From NCBI GenBank assembly GCA_036245525.1, contig BTPG01000001.1, positions 224,654,545 to 224,718,544 of the forward strand: a stretch of 64,000 bases of DNA, read 5' to 3'. The position numbers were made by a program, and so were the translations under genes. How positions within the stretch are numbered: the stretch's first letter is position 1; each line of letters begins with the position of its first letter. Shown piece after piece: positions 32,950-43,894 of the stretch. The DNA comes from Semisulcospira habei. Taxonomy: Eukaryota > Mollusca > Gastropoda > Semisulcospiridae. The notes below the pieces were generated by a model, which was given only the letters and a program-made list of their open reading frames with translations, was not told the DNA's origin and did not search any database.

Positions 32950-33425
32950 ATGGCTGTCGTAAATGTTTATGGTCCTAGTAATGTGGACTGCCCATCTTTT
33001 TTTGACACTGTATTTAAGGAAATAGAAAGACTAGACAACCAGTATGTCATCATAAGGGGTGATCGGAATGTTGTTTCGAATGTTGATAAGGACACTATTA
33101 GGTATAGAAATTGTAATCGCCCACGCTCAATGAAAAAAGGGCTTGATATTATGACTGTATTTGATCTAGTGGATGCATGGAGAGAGCTTCCCCCTGTAAC
33201 CAGGCAGTATACATGGCATCGGTTGATATTATGACTGTATTTGATCTAGTGGATGCATGGAGAGAGCTTCACCCTGTAACCAGACAGTATTCATGGCGTC
33301 GGTTTAAATCGACCCAACAGGGGAGGATGGATTACTTCTTGATTTCAGAATGTTTAATGTTGGAGGTCATGTCTGCAAGGATTGAATCAGGTTATCGCTC
33401 CGATCACTCATTGGTGTCCATTTAA
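32950..33425 (+). pseudogene. Endonuclease of the L1/Tx1-like LINE with an 80-bp tandem duplication
   Basis: Residues MAVVNVYGPS, YVIIRGDRNVV and, at the end, GRMDYFLIS with YRSDHSLV mark an APE-like endonuclease. The 80 bases 33143-33222 are repeated at 33223-33302 with a few differences. Since 80 is not a multiple of three, the frame shifts at the second unit. Confidence 0.78.
33143..33302. repeat. 80-bp direct tandem duplication inside the LINE endonuclease
   Basis: TTGATATTATGACTGTATTT begins both units (33143 and 33223). The units differ at about four positions, such as CCCCCTG versus CACCCTG and CATGGCATC versus CATGGCGTC. Confidence 0.9.
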
Positions 33426-33939
33426 TTTTTTGCAAAACCTCACATTGAAAGAAGAACTTACTGGAAATTCAAAAACTCCTTACTAAAAGATAAGTCATAT
33501 GTTGATGTTGTTACAAAGGCTATTTTAGAGTTAAAGTGACATTATGGCATTGTATTGTATAATTTGGCTAATATTGGTAATGTTAAGAATAATGACTTAC
33601 AATTCAGCATTAATGACCAGACCTTTTTTTAAATGATTCTCTTAGAGGTTCGGGGCCGAACCATCTCCTATGCAAGTCACAAGAAAAAAGAAGATAATAG
33701 GAAAGAGGTTGCCTTGAAAAAGGAAATAAGTGACATGGAACTTAATATTCATGATGATAATATCCCACTCTTGGAAGAGAAAAAAATGAGCTTGTTGAAC
33801 TAAGAAGAAAAAAAAAACAGACGGTGTGATTGTTCGGTCCCGAGCTAAATGGGTGCAGGAGGGGGAGAAGGTTTCTAAATATTTTTGCAACTTAGAAAAT
33901 AGAAATTATGTTAGAGAAGGATAATGGTGATGTAGTACA

Positions 33940-33952
33940 TAATGACCAGTCT
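33940..33952. repeat. Left target duplication of RTE copy C (TAATGACCAGTCT)
   Basis: Identical to 35364-35376; 13 bp. Confidence 0.9.
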
Positions 33953-35363
33953 CTCTTGGCTTGACTTCGCGAACGAAGATTTTATAGGAGTTGCCCACGA
34001 CGTCTGCAGGCTTGTTCGTGGCTGCGGAGGCCAATCCGAGACAGGCAGGTTCGACCGCAGTGGCTGCAGGGGAAGGTATGGCCAGGGTTCTGAGCTGCGG
34101 CATCTCTGTTTTTTCTCCTGAGCCGCTTGTCCTTAAGGCTAGCTCTGTGAGAGTCCTCAAAGGAGACAGCTGCCTTGTAAATGGTGGAGCGCCAGGTGTC
34201 ACGGTCCGCAGCAAGCGAAGACCACTGGTGGTGGTCGATTTGGCAGGCACTAAGTGACTTCTTGAGACAGTCTTTGTATCTCTTCTTTGGTGCCCCTCTG
34301 TCACGGTGTCCAGTAGCAAGCTCGCCGAACAGGGTGATCTTTGGTAGGCGATGATCCTCCATCCTGGAGACATGCCCCGCCCAGCGGAGCTGTGTCCGCA
34401 GCAGCAAAGCCTCGATGCTCACAGTTTCAGCCCGTTCAAGGACCTCGACGTTGGTGACATAGTCACTCCAGTGAATGCCCAGGATGGTACGCAGGCAGCG
34501 CTGGTGGAAGCGTTCGAGGAGTCGTAGTTGGCTGCGGTAGAGGGCCCAGGACTCGGAACCATACAGCAGGGTGGTGAGGACCACAGCTCTGTACACGCTG
34601 ATCTTGGTGCCTGTTTTCAGCTGCTGATTGTGCCACACCCGCTTGAAAAGTCGCCCGAAAGCGCTGTTCGCTTTTGCCAGCCTGCTGTCAAGCTCCTTGT
34701 CCAGCTTGGCGTCCGACGTGATAATGCAGCCAAGGTAAGTAAACTGGTGCACTGACTTTAGTTCAGACTCGCCGATGGTGATGTGAGGAGGGCGGTACAC
34801 TGTCTTGGGTGCCGGCTGATGGAGGACCTCTGTCTTTTTAAGACTGACCTCGAGTCCAAAGAGCTGGGCAGCATCTGCGAAGCAAGACGTGATGCGCTGC
34901 AGGGCTCTCTCTGTGTGTGCAACGAGGGCAGCATCATCAGCAAAAAGCAGCTCGCGAATCAGTTGGTCTAGGGTTTTCGTGTGGGCCTGCAGTCGTCTGA
35001 GGTTAAACAGGCTGCCATCGAGACGATACCTGATGTACACTGCATCGTCATCATCGAGGTCCACTGTGGCCTGCTTCAACATCATGCTAAAAAAGATGGT
35101 GAAGAGGGTCGGTGCCAGCACGCAGCCCTGCTTTACACCGTTGAGAATAGGGAATGGTTCTGAGAGGTCATTGTTGAGTCTGACCTGGCCTTGCTGGTCC
35201 TCGTGTAGCTGGACAATCATGTTGAGGAACTTTGGGGGACAGCCAAGTCGCTCCAGGATCTGCCACATGCCTTGCCTGCTCACAGTGTCGAACGCTTTTG
35301 TTAGGTCGACAAACGTTACGTACAGCCCTTTGTTCTGCTCGCGGCACTTCTCCTGTAGCTGTC
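33953..35363 (-). mobile_element. RTE-like LINE copy C, 5'-truncated, with 13-bp target duplication
   Basis: It is in the opposite orientation to its host LINE. It begins (on the minus strand) within the reverse transcriptase near the QEKCREQ block and ends at the same 3' bases as copy A. The flanking TAATGACCAGTCT repeats show the exact insertion. Confidence 0.93.
33982..35283 (-). CDS. RTE reverse transcriptase C-terminal two-thirds (open, 433 residues)
   Basis: A single open frame holds NGVKQGCVLAP, LFADDAALVAH (catalytic Asp pair), the LGCIITSDAKLD thumb region, a long helical region with RWAGHVSRM and GAPKKRYKDC, and the CSHCGRTCLSRIGLRSHEQAC finger. It lacks the endonuclease and the first catalytic Asp block because of 5' truncation, so it cannot move itself. 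The absence of stops compared with copy A suggests this is the younger insertion. Confidence 0.85.
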   Translation of the reverse strand: MSRQGMWQILERLGCPPKFLNMIVQLHEDQQGQVRLNNDLSEPFPILNGVKQGCVLAPTLFTIFFSMMLKQATVDLDDDDAVYIRYRLDGSLFNLRRLQAHTKTLDQLIRELLFADDAALVAHTERALQRITSCFADAAQLFGLEVSLKKTEVLHQPAPKTVYRPPHITIGESELKSVHQFTYLGCIITSDAKLDKELDSRLAKANSAFGRLFKRVWHNQQLKTGTKISVYRAVVLTTLLYGSESWALYRSQLRLLERFHQRCLRTILGIHWSDYVTNVEVLERAETVSIEALLLRTQLRWAGHVSRMEDHRLPKITLFGELATGHRDRGAPKKRYKDCLKKSLSACQIDHHQWSSLAADRDTWRSTIYKAAVSFEDSHRASLKDKRLRRKNRDAAAQNPGHTFPCSHCGRTCLSRIGLRSHEQACRRRGQLL

Positions 35364-35376
35364 TAATGACCAGTCT
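35364..35376. repeat. Right target duplication of RTE copy C (TAATGACCAGTCT)
   Basis: Identical to 33940-33952. Confidence 0.9.
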
Positions 35377-35970
35377 ATTCTAAAGAAAACCCAATTTTTT
35401 TATGAACAGTTGTTTGCTTCTAGAGAAGCAGAACTGGTGGACATTGACCTAACTTCTACTGTTGTCAGTCCCTCGTTGTCTGAGGAGGAGAGAGAGTCGA
35501 TTGAAGGGCCTATCTCTTTGGATGAAGCACTTAGTGCTCTAAAACGAATGAGTAATAACAAATTACTGGTTTGGATGGTTTTACCTCCGAATTTTACAAA
35601 TTTTTGGGTGGACAGTGGTTGCTTTCTTGTCAGATCTGTTAACCATTAACCATGCTTTTCAGTGTGGTCAGATGTCAGTCACTCAGAGGCAGGGAGTGAT
35701 CACCTGTATACCAAAGGAAGGTAAACATAAAAAGTTTTTTTTTCTTTTTTAAACTGGAGGCCCATTACTCTCCTGCACACTAGTTATAAAATCTCATCAG
35801 CCTCTATATTCGAGCGATTGAAAAAGGTACTGCCCTCCATTATTCATCAGGACCAAAAAGGTTTTCTGAAGGGCCGATACATTGGGGAAAATATTCGTCT
35901 TCTATATGATGTACTTTTTTATACACTTGTCAATCAATTGTTGTCTGGAACTCTCTACCTATTAACATTA
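35377..35970 (+). pseudogene. L1/Tx1-like reverse transcriptase, middle part
   Basis: 35410-35649 reads FASREAELVDIDL, then ESIEGPISLDEALSALKRMSNNK, the segment leading to the KSPGxDG block. After breaks, the RPITLLHTSYKISS region (about 35760-35800) and GFLKGRYIGENIRLLYDVL (about 35860-35912) follow. Frames change at least twice. Confidence 0.72.
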
Positions 35971-35976
35971 GACAAC

Positions 35977-36401
35977 GTTCCGTGGCGCAGTGGTTAAGGC
36001 GCCTGCCACCAATGCCAAAGGTTCGAGTTTCGAAAACGGGTTCCGGCGTCAGACTTTTCTCCTCTGGAAAGTGTCACCGTTAATTCGGGCGGACCGTCGG
36101 GGGTTCTTTCTCCGGGTACTCCGGTTCTTCCACCCCCCACCCACCACCCCCCCCCCCCCCCCATCCCCCCACCCCCCACACTTTGGTACCGGTTTCAGGC
36201 CATTTTACAAATTTCAAATATAAGCGATCAAAAATCTCTGCAACTTCAGTAGCTGAACTAGCCCTTCGTTTGTCTTTTAATGTGTTTGTCTTAAATGGCG
36301 TAAATCCGTGTCTGTTACGTGAGTGTGCGTGTTGGGTTTCAGTTCGCGGCGCTTTGAGTCGATTTCCACAAAAATTGAGAAAAAACTCCAATATAATAAC
36401 G

Positions 36402-36458
<57 letters not shown>

Positions 36459-36537
36459 CTCATTCACTGCCTTTAAATCTGCCCTAAAGACCCACCTGTT
36501 CGATACCCCAGTGTAGCTCAGTTCTTTGTCATTATGT

Positions 36538-36578
<41 letters not shown>

Positions 36579-36583
36579 TGCAC

Positions 36584-36645
<62 letters not shown>

Positions 36646-36753
36646 GTGTATTGCAGAATCCGTTGTTTCTCTGGTTTTATCACACCCTCCACTCCCACTC
36701 TTTATTTGTAAAGCGCTTAGAGCTTATTCAAGGATAAGCGCTATATATGTAGC

Positions 36754-36789
<36 letters not shown>
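35977..36789 (+). mobile_element. tRNA-headed SINE with CR1-like 3' tail and (ATT)n end
   Basis: An A-box-like TGGCGCAGTGGTTAAGGC lies at 35983-36000 and a B-box-like GGTTCGAGTTTCG at 36020-36032. A GC-rich body with CCGGGTACTCCGG follows. After microsatellites, the end reads AAGCGCTTAGAGC...GATAAGCGCTATATATG before (ATT)n, a 3' end also seen, diverged, at 53215-53275 in a CR1/L2-like LINE. The head cannot fold as a complete tRNA. A clear target duplication was not found. It might be two elements in tandem, with an internal (ATT)n at 36404-36456. Confidence 0.66.
36540..36650. repeat. (TG)n microsatellite
   Basis: Interrupted TG repeat of about 110 bases inside the SINE region. Confidence 0.95.
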
Positions 36790-37980
36790 GCTTGGGCAGC
36801 TTCTCCTTGTAGACTTCGAGAAGGCGTTTGATTCAGTTGCCTGGTCTTTTTATAAACAAATGTCTGGACTTTTTTTCCAGGCATTAAGTGTTGGATCAGA
36901 ACTTTTTACAATCAGATAAATGCTTGCGTATCAGTCAATGGTCAATATTCTAGATGGTTCCAGGTATACCGGGGCTGTCGGCAAGGTGATCCAAGCTCGC
37001 CATATACCTACCTACTTTGTGCAGAAATTTTGGCTTCTATTCTACGTCAGAACAAAAATGTTAAGGGTTTAAATATTAGGGACATCGAGCTACTTCTCTC
37101 GCAATTTGCAGATGATACGTCAGTATTACTGGATGGTAGCAGAAAATCATTTGAGGAAAGCATTCATACCTTACGTTACTTTGCATCCTTTTCTGGTTTG
37201 AAAATTAATCTAGACAAAACGCAAGTGATTTGACTTGGATCCATGAAAAATTCTCCCACACGCCCCATGCCAGATTCTAACTTTATCTGGGATCCTGGGA
37301 TCTTTAAGGTACTTGGCATTAAATTTTCTACAGATGTGAATAGTATCACCAACATCGATTATGAAGGAAAGCTGGAAGAAATTCGACGGGTCCTACTTAT
37401 ATGGTCTAAGCGACAGCTTACTCCTTTAGGTAAGATCACGGTTATTAAAACACTTGCTGTGTCAAAGATTGTTCATCTTTTCACTAACTTACCAGACCCA
37501 CTTACACTTTTTCTCACAGAACTTAATAAAATGTTATTCTCCGTTCTGTGGGACGGTAAACATGATAAAATCAGTAAGTCTGTTGTTCAGCACATGAGAC
37601 AGGTGGTTTACGTATGCTGAACATTTTTTATTTTCTGACGGCTCTGAAAGTCAGCTGGTTGAAACGGCTATTTGGGTGTGACTCTCAACTGCAGAGGTTA
37701 GTGTTGACTTGTTGTCCTATGTATAGAGATATACAGGTATTTGGTAGGGAATTTGCAAATGTGTTGATGCATTAATGCAAAAACAGTTTTTAGGCTGATG
37801 TTGCCAAACACTTTAAGACATTGTATAATAGATGTGCACCAAAATATTTTAATGAGTTGCTGTCCGATTCTCTACACTATAATAAGAATATAATAAGAGA
37901 TAGAAGAACTGTACATTTACACGAATGGAAAGAAAGTGGGATTGTGGCAAAATGGTGATCTTTTAGACCAAAATGGGAAA
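36790..37980 (+). pseudogene. L1/Tx1-like reverse transcriptase, catalytic part
   Basis: LLVDFEKAFDSVAW holds the first catalytic Asp (about 36808). A degraded CRQGDPSSPYLYLL region lies at about 36975-37015. LLSQFADDTSVLLDG holds the Asp pair (about 37096). LKINLDKTQVI follows, then after a stop KVLGIKFSTDV and the thumb region (37243-37620). The L1-type RQGDP block, rather than KQGC, distinguishes this LINE from the RTE copies. Confidence 0.78.
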
Positions 37981-38010
37981 CTCCTCTGTGTTGTGCAATT
38001 TAAGCTGGTG

Positions 38011-38020
38011 TACCCTGAAG
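38011..38020. repeat. Left target duplication of RTE copy D (TACCCTGAAG)
   Basis: Identical to 40179-40188. Confidence 0.85.
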
Positions 38021-40178
38021 AGATCAACAAGCGAGTGGCAGAACGACATAAACTCTTTGTCCAAGAAAGACCGCTTCAAACACCTCCAGAGAAAAGCCCA
38101 GAGAGAGCTCCGCAACATGCAGGACACCTGGTGGGACGGCAAAGCAAAAGAACTTGAACACTTCGCTGAATCCAGCAACTCCAAGGAGTTTTTCAGCGCT
38201 ATGAAAGCTGTCTACGGCCCTGCCAGACCCAGCACAACCCCTCTCTTTTCCGCCGACGGCTTCACCTTGCTAAAGGACAAAGGCAGCATCACTTAGCGCT
38301 GGAGAGAACACTTCTCAAATCTGCTGAACCTGCCTTCCAATGTCGATCCCGGGGCCCTGGACATGATTCCCCAGACGCCGACACTGGATGACCTAGACCT
38401 CCCGCCAACCCTGGAAAGCGAAAGCGATCAACCAGACTAGCTCCGCAAGGCTGCAGGTATGGACGGCATCCCCGCAGAGCTCTTCAAGGCAGCTGGACAT
38501 GAGACCCTTGATGCCTTCCTCAACATTCTGACATGTATCTGGGCAGAGGAGAACATGCCACAGGAATTTAGAGATGCGACAACCGTCTCCCTGTTCAAGA
38601 ACAAGGGCAGCAAAGCAGACTGTGCCAATTACCGAGGGATCTCACTCTTGTCCATTGCTGGCAAGATCCTCGCAAGAGTCATCCTCAACCGCCTGATCAG
38701 CTCTGTATCTGAGGAAGCGCTCCCAGAGGCTCAATGTGGCTTCAGACCCGGCCGCAGCACAGTCGACATGGTCTTCTCTGTGAGACAGGTCCAGGAGAAA
38801 TGCATTGAGCAGCACATGGACATCTACGCTGTCTTCATAGATCTGACCAAAGCATTCGACACTGTGAACAGAGAAGCGCTTTGGGTCATCCTCGCAAAGC
38901 TCGGCTGCCCCAGGAAGTTCACCAACACCATCCGCCTCTTCCATGATGGAATGGTAGGAGTTGTCCAATCAAACGGCGACACCTCCGCACCCTTCGACAT
39001 TTCCAACGGTGTGAAACAAGGTTGTGTTCTTGCCTCCGTGATGTTCAACCTGTTCTTCACGTGTGTCCTGACCCATGCAGTACGCGACCTTGAGAAGGGA
39101 GTATACCTGAAGTACAGGCTAGACGGCACTCTCTTCGACCTCCGTCGACTGAAAGCCAGGACCAAGACCATTGAGAGACTGATCCTTGAGGCGCTGTTTG
39201 CCGATGACTGTGCGCTGATGGCGCATATGGAGTCTGACCTCCAGAACATCGTCAACAGGTTCTCGGAAGCCTCTCGATTGTTTGGCCTCACCATCAGTCT
39301 CAGCAAGACCCGAGGTCTTGCACCAACCGGCCCCAGGCACAAGAGCCCCCACCCCCCAAAGTGTACATCGAAGGCACCGAGCTGAAGACTGTCGACCAGT
39401 TCAGGTACCTGAGGAGCATCATCTCTTCTGACGGTACTATCGACAAGGAAATCGCAGCTCGCATCAGCAAAGCCAGCCAAGCCCTGGGTCGCCTGCGCAC
39501 TCGTGTATTGAATAAGAACAACGTCAAGCTCTCCACCAAGATCAAAGTCTACAAGGCAGTAGTTCTCCCCAGCCTCCTCTTCGGCTGTGACTCTGTACAG
39601 AAAGCACCTCAGGCAGCTTGAACATTTCCACATGAGATCTCGGTGCTCACTCATGGGCATCAAATGGCAAGACAAGGTGACAAACCTGTAAGTCCTGGAC
39701 AATGCTGGCTTAGTGAGTGTTGAAGCCTTGATCTTACAGACACAACTCCGCTGGACAGGTCATGTCATATGCATGAATGATTCTCGCATGCCACGCCAAC
39801 TCCTGTATGGTGCACTCTCAAAAAGCCACAGGAAGCAAGGACGGCCAAAGAAACGCTTCAAAGACTGCATAAGAGACAGCCTCAAGCACTGCGTCTTCCC
39901 GGTAAAGGAACTTGAAGCACAAGAACAAGACAGATCCGGTTGGCGTGCCGCCACCAAGAAAGCCTGCACACTCTTTGAACACAATCGGCGCGAACGGATC
40001 ACCAGTGCCAGAGCTCACAGAAAGACAACGTCGACTCTCCCCACAGCTACGTTGCAGTGCGCCCATTTCCCTCGCAGGTGTGGCTCCAGGATTGGCTTGG
40101 CCAGCGACACCCGCACCCACAAATAGAAGTCATGCACAATGACGACATCATCGGTTTCGATGGTCTACCCATTATTAT
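38021..40178 (+). mobile_element. RTE-like LINE copy D, 5'-truncated, (ATT)n tail
   Basis: It belongs to the same subfamily as copy B. It begins in the endonuclease-to-reverse-transcriptase linker at ATCAACAAGCGAGTGGC and ends in a short 3' UTR with three ATT units. The 10-bp repeats TACCCTGAAG flank it. Confidence 0.9.
38459..40126 (+). pseudogene. RTE reverse transcriptase of copy D
   Basis: The main open part is 38459-39385 (308 residues): MDGIPAELFKAAG, NYRGISLLSIAGK, FRPGRSTVDMVF, VFIDLTKAFDTV (first Asp), NGVKQGCVLAS and LFADDCALMAH (Asp pair). The thumb and C-terminal parts are in other frames at 39361-39621 and 39713-40126, the latter with LRWTGHVICMND and GRPKKRFKDC. The C-terminal finger region is damaged. 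An upstream linker piece lies at 37973-38296. Confidence 0.85.
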
Positions 40179-40188
40179 TACCCTGAAG
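40179..40188. repeat. Right target duplication of RTE copy D (TACCCTGAAG)
   Basis: Identical to 38011-38020. Confidence 0.85.
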
Positions 40189-40990
40189 TCTCAACTAATT
40201 TTCTCTTGTATACTGGTGTAACCAATGCCATTAGGGTTTATATTGACTCAACAGCACTTGATCCGGCTGGAGACAATATAAAGTCTGATAGCAAGGTATG
40301 GTCCCTTATTTTAGAAGGTGGATCAAAAATGGTTTATGCAACTCTTGTGAAAATAAAGTCTAATCCTGTCTGTGTTCGAAAGTGGAAGGAAATGTTTGAT
40401 GAGCTACCAGAATGGAAATGTATATTTTTGAAATCACCTAAAACAACCCCTGACTGTCAGCTCAGGTGGTTTCAGTTAAGGCTGATACACAGACTCTTGC
40501 CCACAAAACGCTTTTTGTTTTTACGTAAACTGTCCAACACGGCAATGTGTACATTCTGTCAGCATAAGGAAGAAACTATTACCCATCTTTTTTGGGGGTG
40601 TGTCATTGTGTACAGAAGTTTTGGACAGACATGGTAAAGTGGTTACAGGATGATTGTGCAAACTGTGCAAATCTTAGCTTTTTAAGGAGTTGATGCTTTT
40701 TGGAACTACCAAAAATTTCAAGTCAGACATTGTTATAGACCTAATGATTCTGGTTGCCAAGTTTCATATTTATAAATGCAGGTTACAGGAAACTCAGCGA
40801 AGAATTGAACACTTCATTAACTGTATGAAAAGTCGCGTTAAAGTGGAAAAGTACAGATATGGGATTCTAGGCGAAACTGAAAAATTTAATGGTGGTTTCC
40901 ATACAGAGCACTTTTCTGTCAGTAGACACTACCCCACATACACTTCCTTAGTAATTCTTCACCTTATCGTATCTCTCATAGTATAGCAAT
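40189..40990 (+). pseudogene. L1/Tx1-like LINE C-terminal region
   Basis: 40206-40637 contains WFQLRLIHRLLPTKRFL and the CTFCQHKEETITHLFWGC finger (CxxC...H...C). A helical tail LMILVAKFHIYKCR follows in another frame at 40690-40986. This is the usual end of L1/Tx1 ORF2. Confidence 0.75.
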
Positions 40991-41047
40991 CTTCTCCTTT
41001 TTTTCCCCCAATGTTGTGGCTTAGCTTGGCAGTGCGTCGGTGTTTAC

Positions 41048-41100
41048 GTGTGTGTGTGGGGGGGGGGAGGGGGAGGGTGGGGGTGTGGGGGGGTGTGGGG
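41048..41100. repeat. G-rich low-complexity tract
   Basis: Mostly G with T interruptions. Confidence 0.9.
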
Positions 41101-41625
41101 GGTATTTACGCGTGTAGGGTATTTTTGTTGTTGTTGTTGTTGTTGTATTGTACTCCTGTATTGTTTTGTACTACTATGTTTTATATTGTTTTGCAGTGTA
41201 CTTTATTGTAGTGTATTCTGTGCTGTGTCGTAATGTGCTGTATTGTGCATTGTAGTTTTTTTTTTTAAATCTTGTGATATATGTAAATAATGCAAAAACA
41301 TGAATTTTAACAAAATTTTAAAAAGTTTTGTGGGTGTCTGCGCGTGCGTGTGTGTATGTGTGTGTACGGGAGGTAGCGTTGTTTATACACCATCAGTATT
41401 GTAAGCTTGCTGTGATTGTATTATAACTTCTTAGTACAGCATGTTTAATAATTGATCAACTTTGATTGTGTTTTATCAGTGCCAATACTACCTTAGGATT
41501 TAATATGTGCAATAATGTCGTCTCTAGTGTTAAACGCAGGTTTTCGTTTATGAGATAGAGTACCGAGTTTAATCTATATTAATTTGTCTCTTACTGATAC
41601 ACCGGATTTGATAGTGCGCGCACTG

Positions 41626-42203
<578 letters not shown>

Positions 42204-42703
42204 NNNNNNNNNNNNNNNNNNNNNNNNNNNNNNNNNNNNNNNNNNNNNNNNNNNNNNNNNNNNNNNNNNNNNNNNNNNNNNNNNNNNNNNNNNNNNNNNN
42301 NNNNNNNNNNNNNNNNNNNNNNNNNNNNNNNNNNNNNNNNNNNNNNNNNNNNNNNNNNNNNNNNNNNNNNNNNNNNNNNNNNNNNNNNNNNNNNNNNNNN
42401 NNNNNNNNNNNNNNNNNNNNNNNNNNNNNNNNNNNNNNNNNNNNNNNNNNNNNNNNNNNNNNNNNNNNNNNNNNNNNNNNNNNNNNNNNNNNNNNNNNNN
42501 NNNNNNNNNNNNNNNNNNNNNNNNNNNNNNNNNNNNNNNNNNNNNNNNNNNNNNNNNNNNNNNNNNNNNNNNNNNNNNNNNNNNNNNNNNNNNNNNNNNN
42601 NNNNNNNNNNNNNNNNNNNNNNNNNNNNNNNNNNNNNNNNNNNNNNNNNNNNNNNNNNNNNNNNNNNNNNNNNNNNNNNNNNNNNNNNNNNNNNNNNNNN
42701 NNN
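42204..42703. other. Assembly gap (500 N)
   Basis: Exactly 500 N, which suggests a placeholder and not a measured length. Confidence 0.99.
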
Positions 42704-42923
42704 CAGGGGAAACATACATACACAAACACGAAGGTGCATTACTATATGTGGTCGGGTAAATACCCTGTATTCCCACAGTAGATGCACAGAACATTACACA
42801 ACAATGTAACGATACAAATTTGCCTCGAGTTATACTGAGATACTCACAAACCAGATAGGTGAGGCTAGCGCTGGCAGAATTGTACAACAAACCAAGGGGA
42901 ATTACTCAGCGCTGGACAACGAT
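42704..42923 (-). repeat. Inverted partial copy of the 370-bp unit next to the gap
   Basis: The reverse complement of this segment matches about 43194-43405, from the CCAGCGCTGAGTAATTCCCC block to the ATGTATGTTTCCCCTG block. Confidence 0.9.
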
Positions 42924-43640
42924 GTATCGTTACATTGTTGTGTAATGTTCTGTGCATCTACTGTGGGAATACAGGGTATTTACCCGACCACATATAGTAA
43001 TGCACCTTCGTGTTTGTGTATGTATGTTTCCCCTGCCTACTTCCTAAGTTCCGGAGAAAGACATGGGTTATATAAGAGACCTGATGCATCTTATTTGAAG
43101 ATGCAAATGATCGTCTTATTCTATACCTGCGTATTTCTCTGTGGGCTGGCGATTGGGTGCCTGATAGGCGGGGGCAGGGGATCTAACTGTTGTCCAGCGC
43201 TGAGTAATTCCCCTTGGTTTGTTGTACAATTCTGCCAGCGCTAGCCTCACCTATCTGGTTTGTGAGTATCTCAGTATAACTCGAGGCAAATTTGTATCGT
43301 TACATTGTTGTGTAATGTTCTGTGCATCTACTGTAGGAATACAGGGTATTTACCCGACCACATATAGTAATGCACCTTTGTGTTTGTGTATGTATGTTTC
43401 CCCTGCCTACTTCCTAAGTTCTGGAGAAAGGCATGGGTTATATAAGAGACCTGATGCATCTTATTTGAAGATGCAAATGATCGTCTTATTCTATACCTGC
43501 GTATTTCTCTGTGGGCTGGCGATTGGGTGCCTGATAGGCGGGGGCAGGGGATCTAACTGTTGTCCAGCGCTGAGTAATTCCCCTTGGTTTGTTGTACAAT
43601 TCTGCCAGCGCTAGCCTCACCTATCTGGTTTGTGAGTATT
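42920..43640 (+). repeat. Two tandem copies of a 370-bp unit
   Basis: TACATTGTTGTGTAATGTTC occurs at 42931 and 43301, and the whole unit repeats with only a few differences (for example TGTGGGAAT versus TGTAGGAAT). The open frames inside look incidental. Confidence 0.9.
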
Positions 43641-43680
43641 GAAGAATGTGGCTTGAATAGTCTCCGAGAAAATGCCACCG

Positions 43681-43894
43681 TTAACTCATTCTACCCCAGA
43701 CACACCACAGCAGGATAAGGATAGACCATGATAGTTCAAAGGTGATGCCAGAATAGCTTGGCGCCTACGGGCGCCAAGCTATTCTGGCATCACCATTGAA
43801 CTATCATGGTCGATCTGTGTCCTGCGCTGCAATACGGTCTTGAGAGGACAGGGGCAAAATTTAAGGATTTTGGTGTTGGGGTAGAATGAGCTAA
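43681..43894. mobile_element. Palindromic TTAA MITE, copy 1 (214 bp)
   Basis: It begins TTAACTCATTCTACCCC and ends GGGGTAGAATGAGCTAA (the last TTAA mutated to CTAA). A central hairpin with arms of about 45 bases surrounds the CTACGG loop region. It is inserted in the dispersed repeat whose empty version is at 10566-10569. Confidence 0.92.

Larger units (their letters stand above)
32900..41330 (+). mobile_element. L1/Tx1-like LINE interrupted by three younger insertions
   Basis: The parts in order are endonuclease 32950-33425, reverse transcriptase N-terminus to 33940, [RTE copy C, minus], reverse transcriptase 35377-35970, [tRNA-headed SINE], reverse transcriptase 36790-37980, [RTE copy D, plus], C-terminal region 40189-40990, and an AT-rich 3' end to about 41330. 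The two RTE insertions have clear target duplications, so the LINE is older than both. It is itself full of stops and shifts. Confidence 0.8.

Noticed and set aside
35977..36060. tRNA gene near 36000
   Set aside because: A and B boxes are present, but no acceptor stem pairs and the segment continues into a SINE-like body.
42945..43614. Repeated 100-131 residue frames as a tandem gene family
   Set aside because: They follow the 370-bp repeat unit exactly, have no domain, and start and stop at arbitrary places in the unit.
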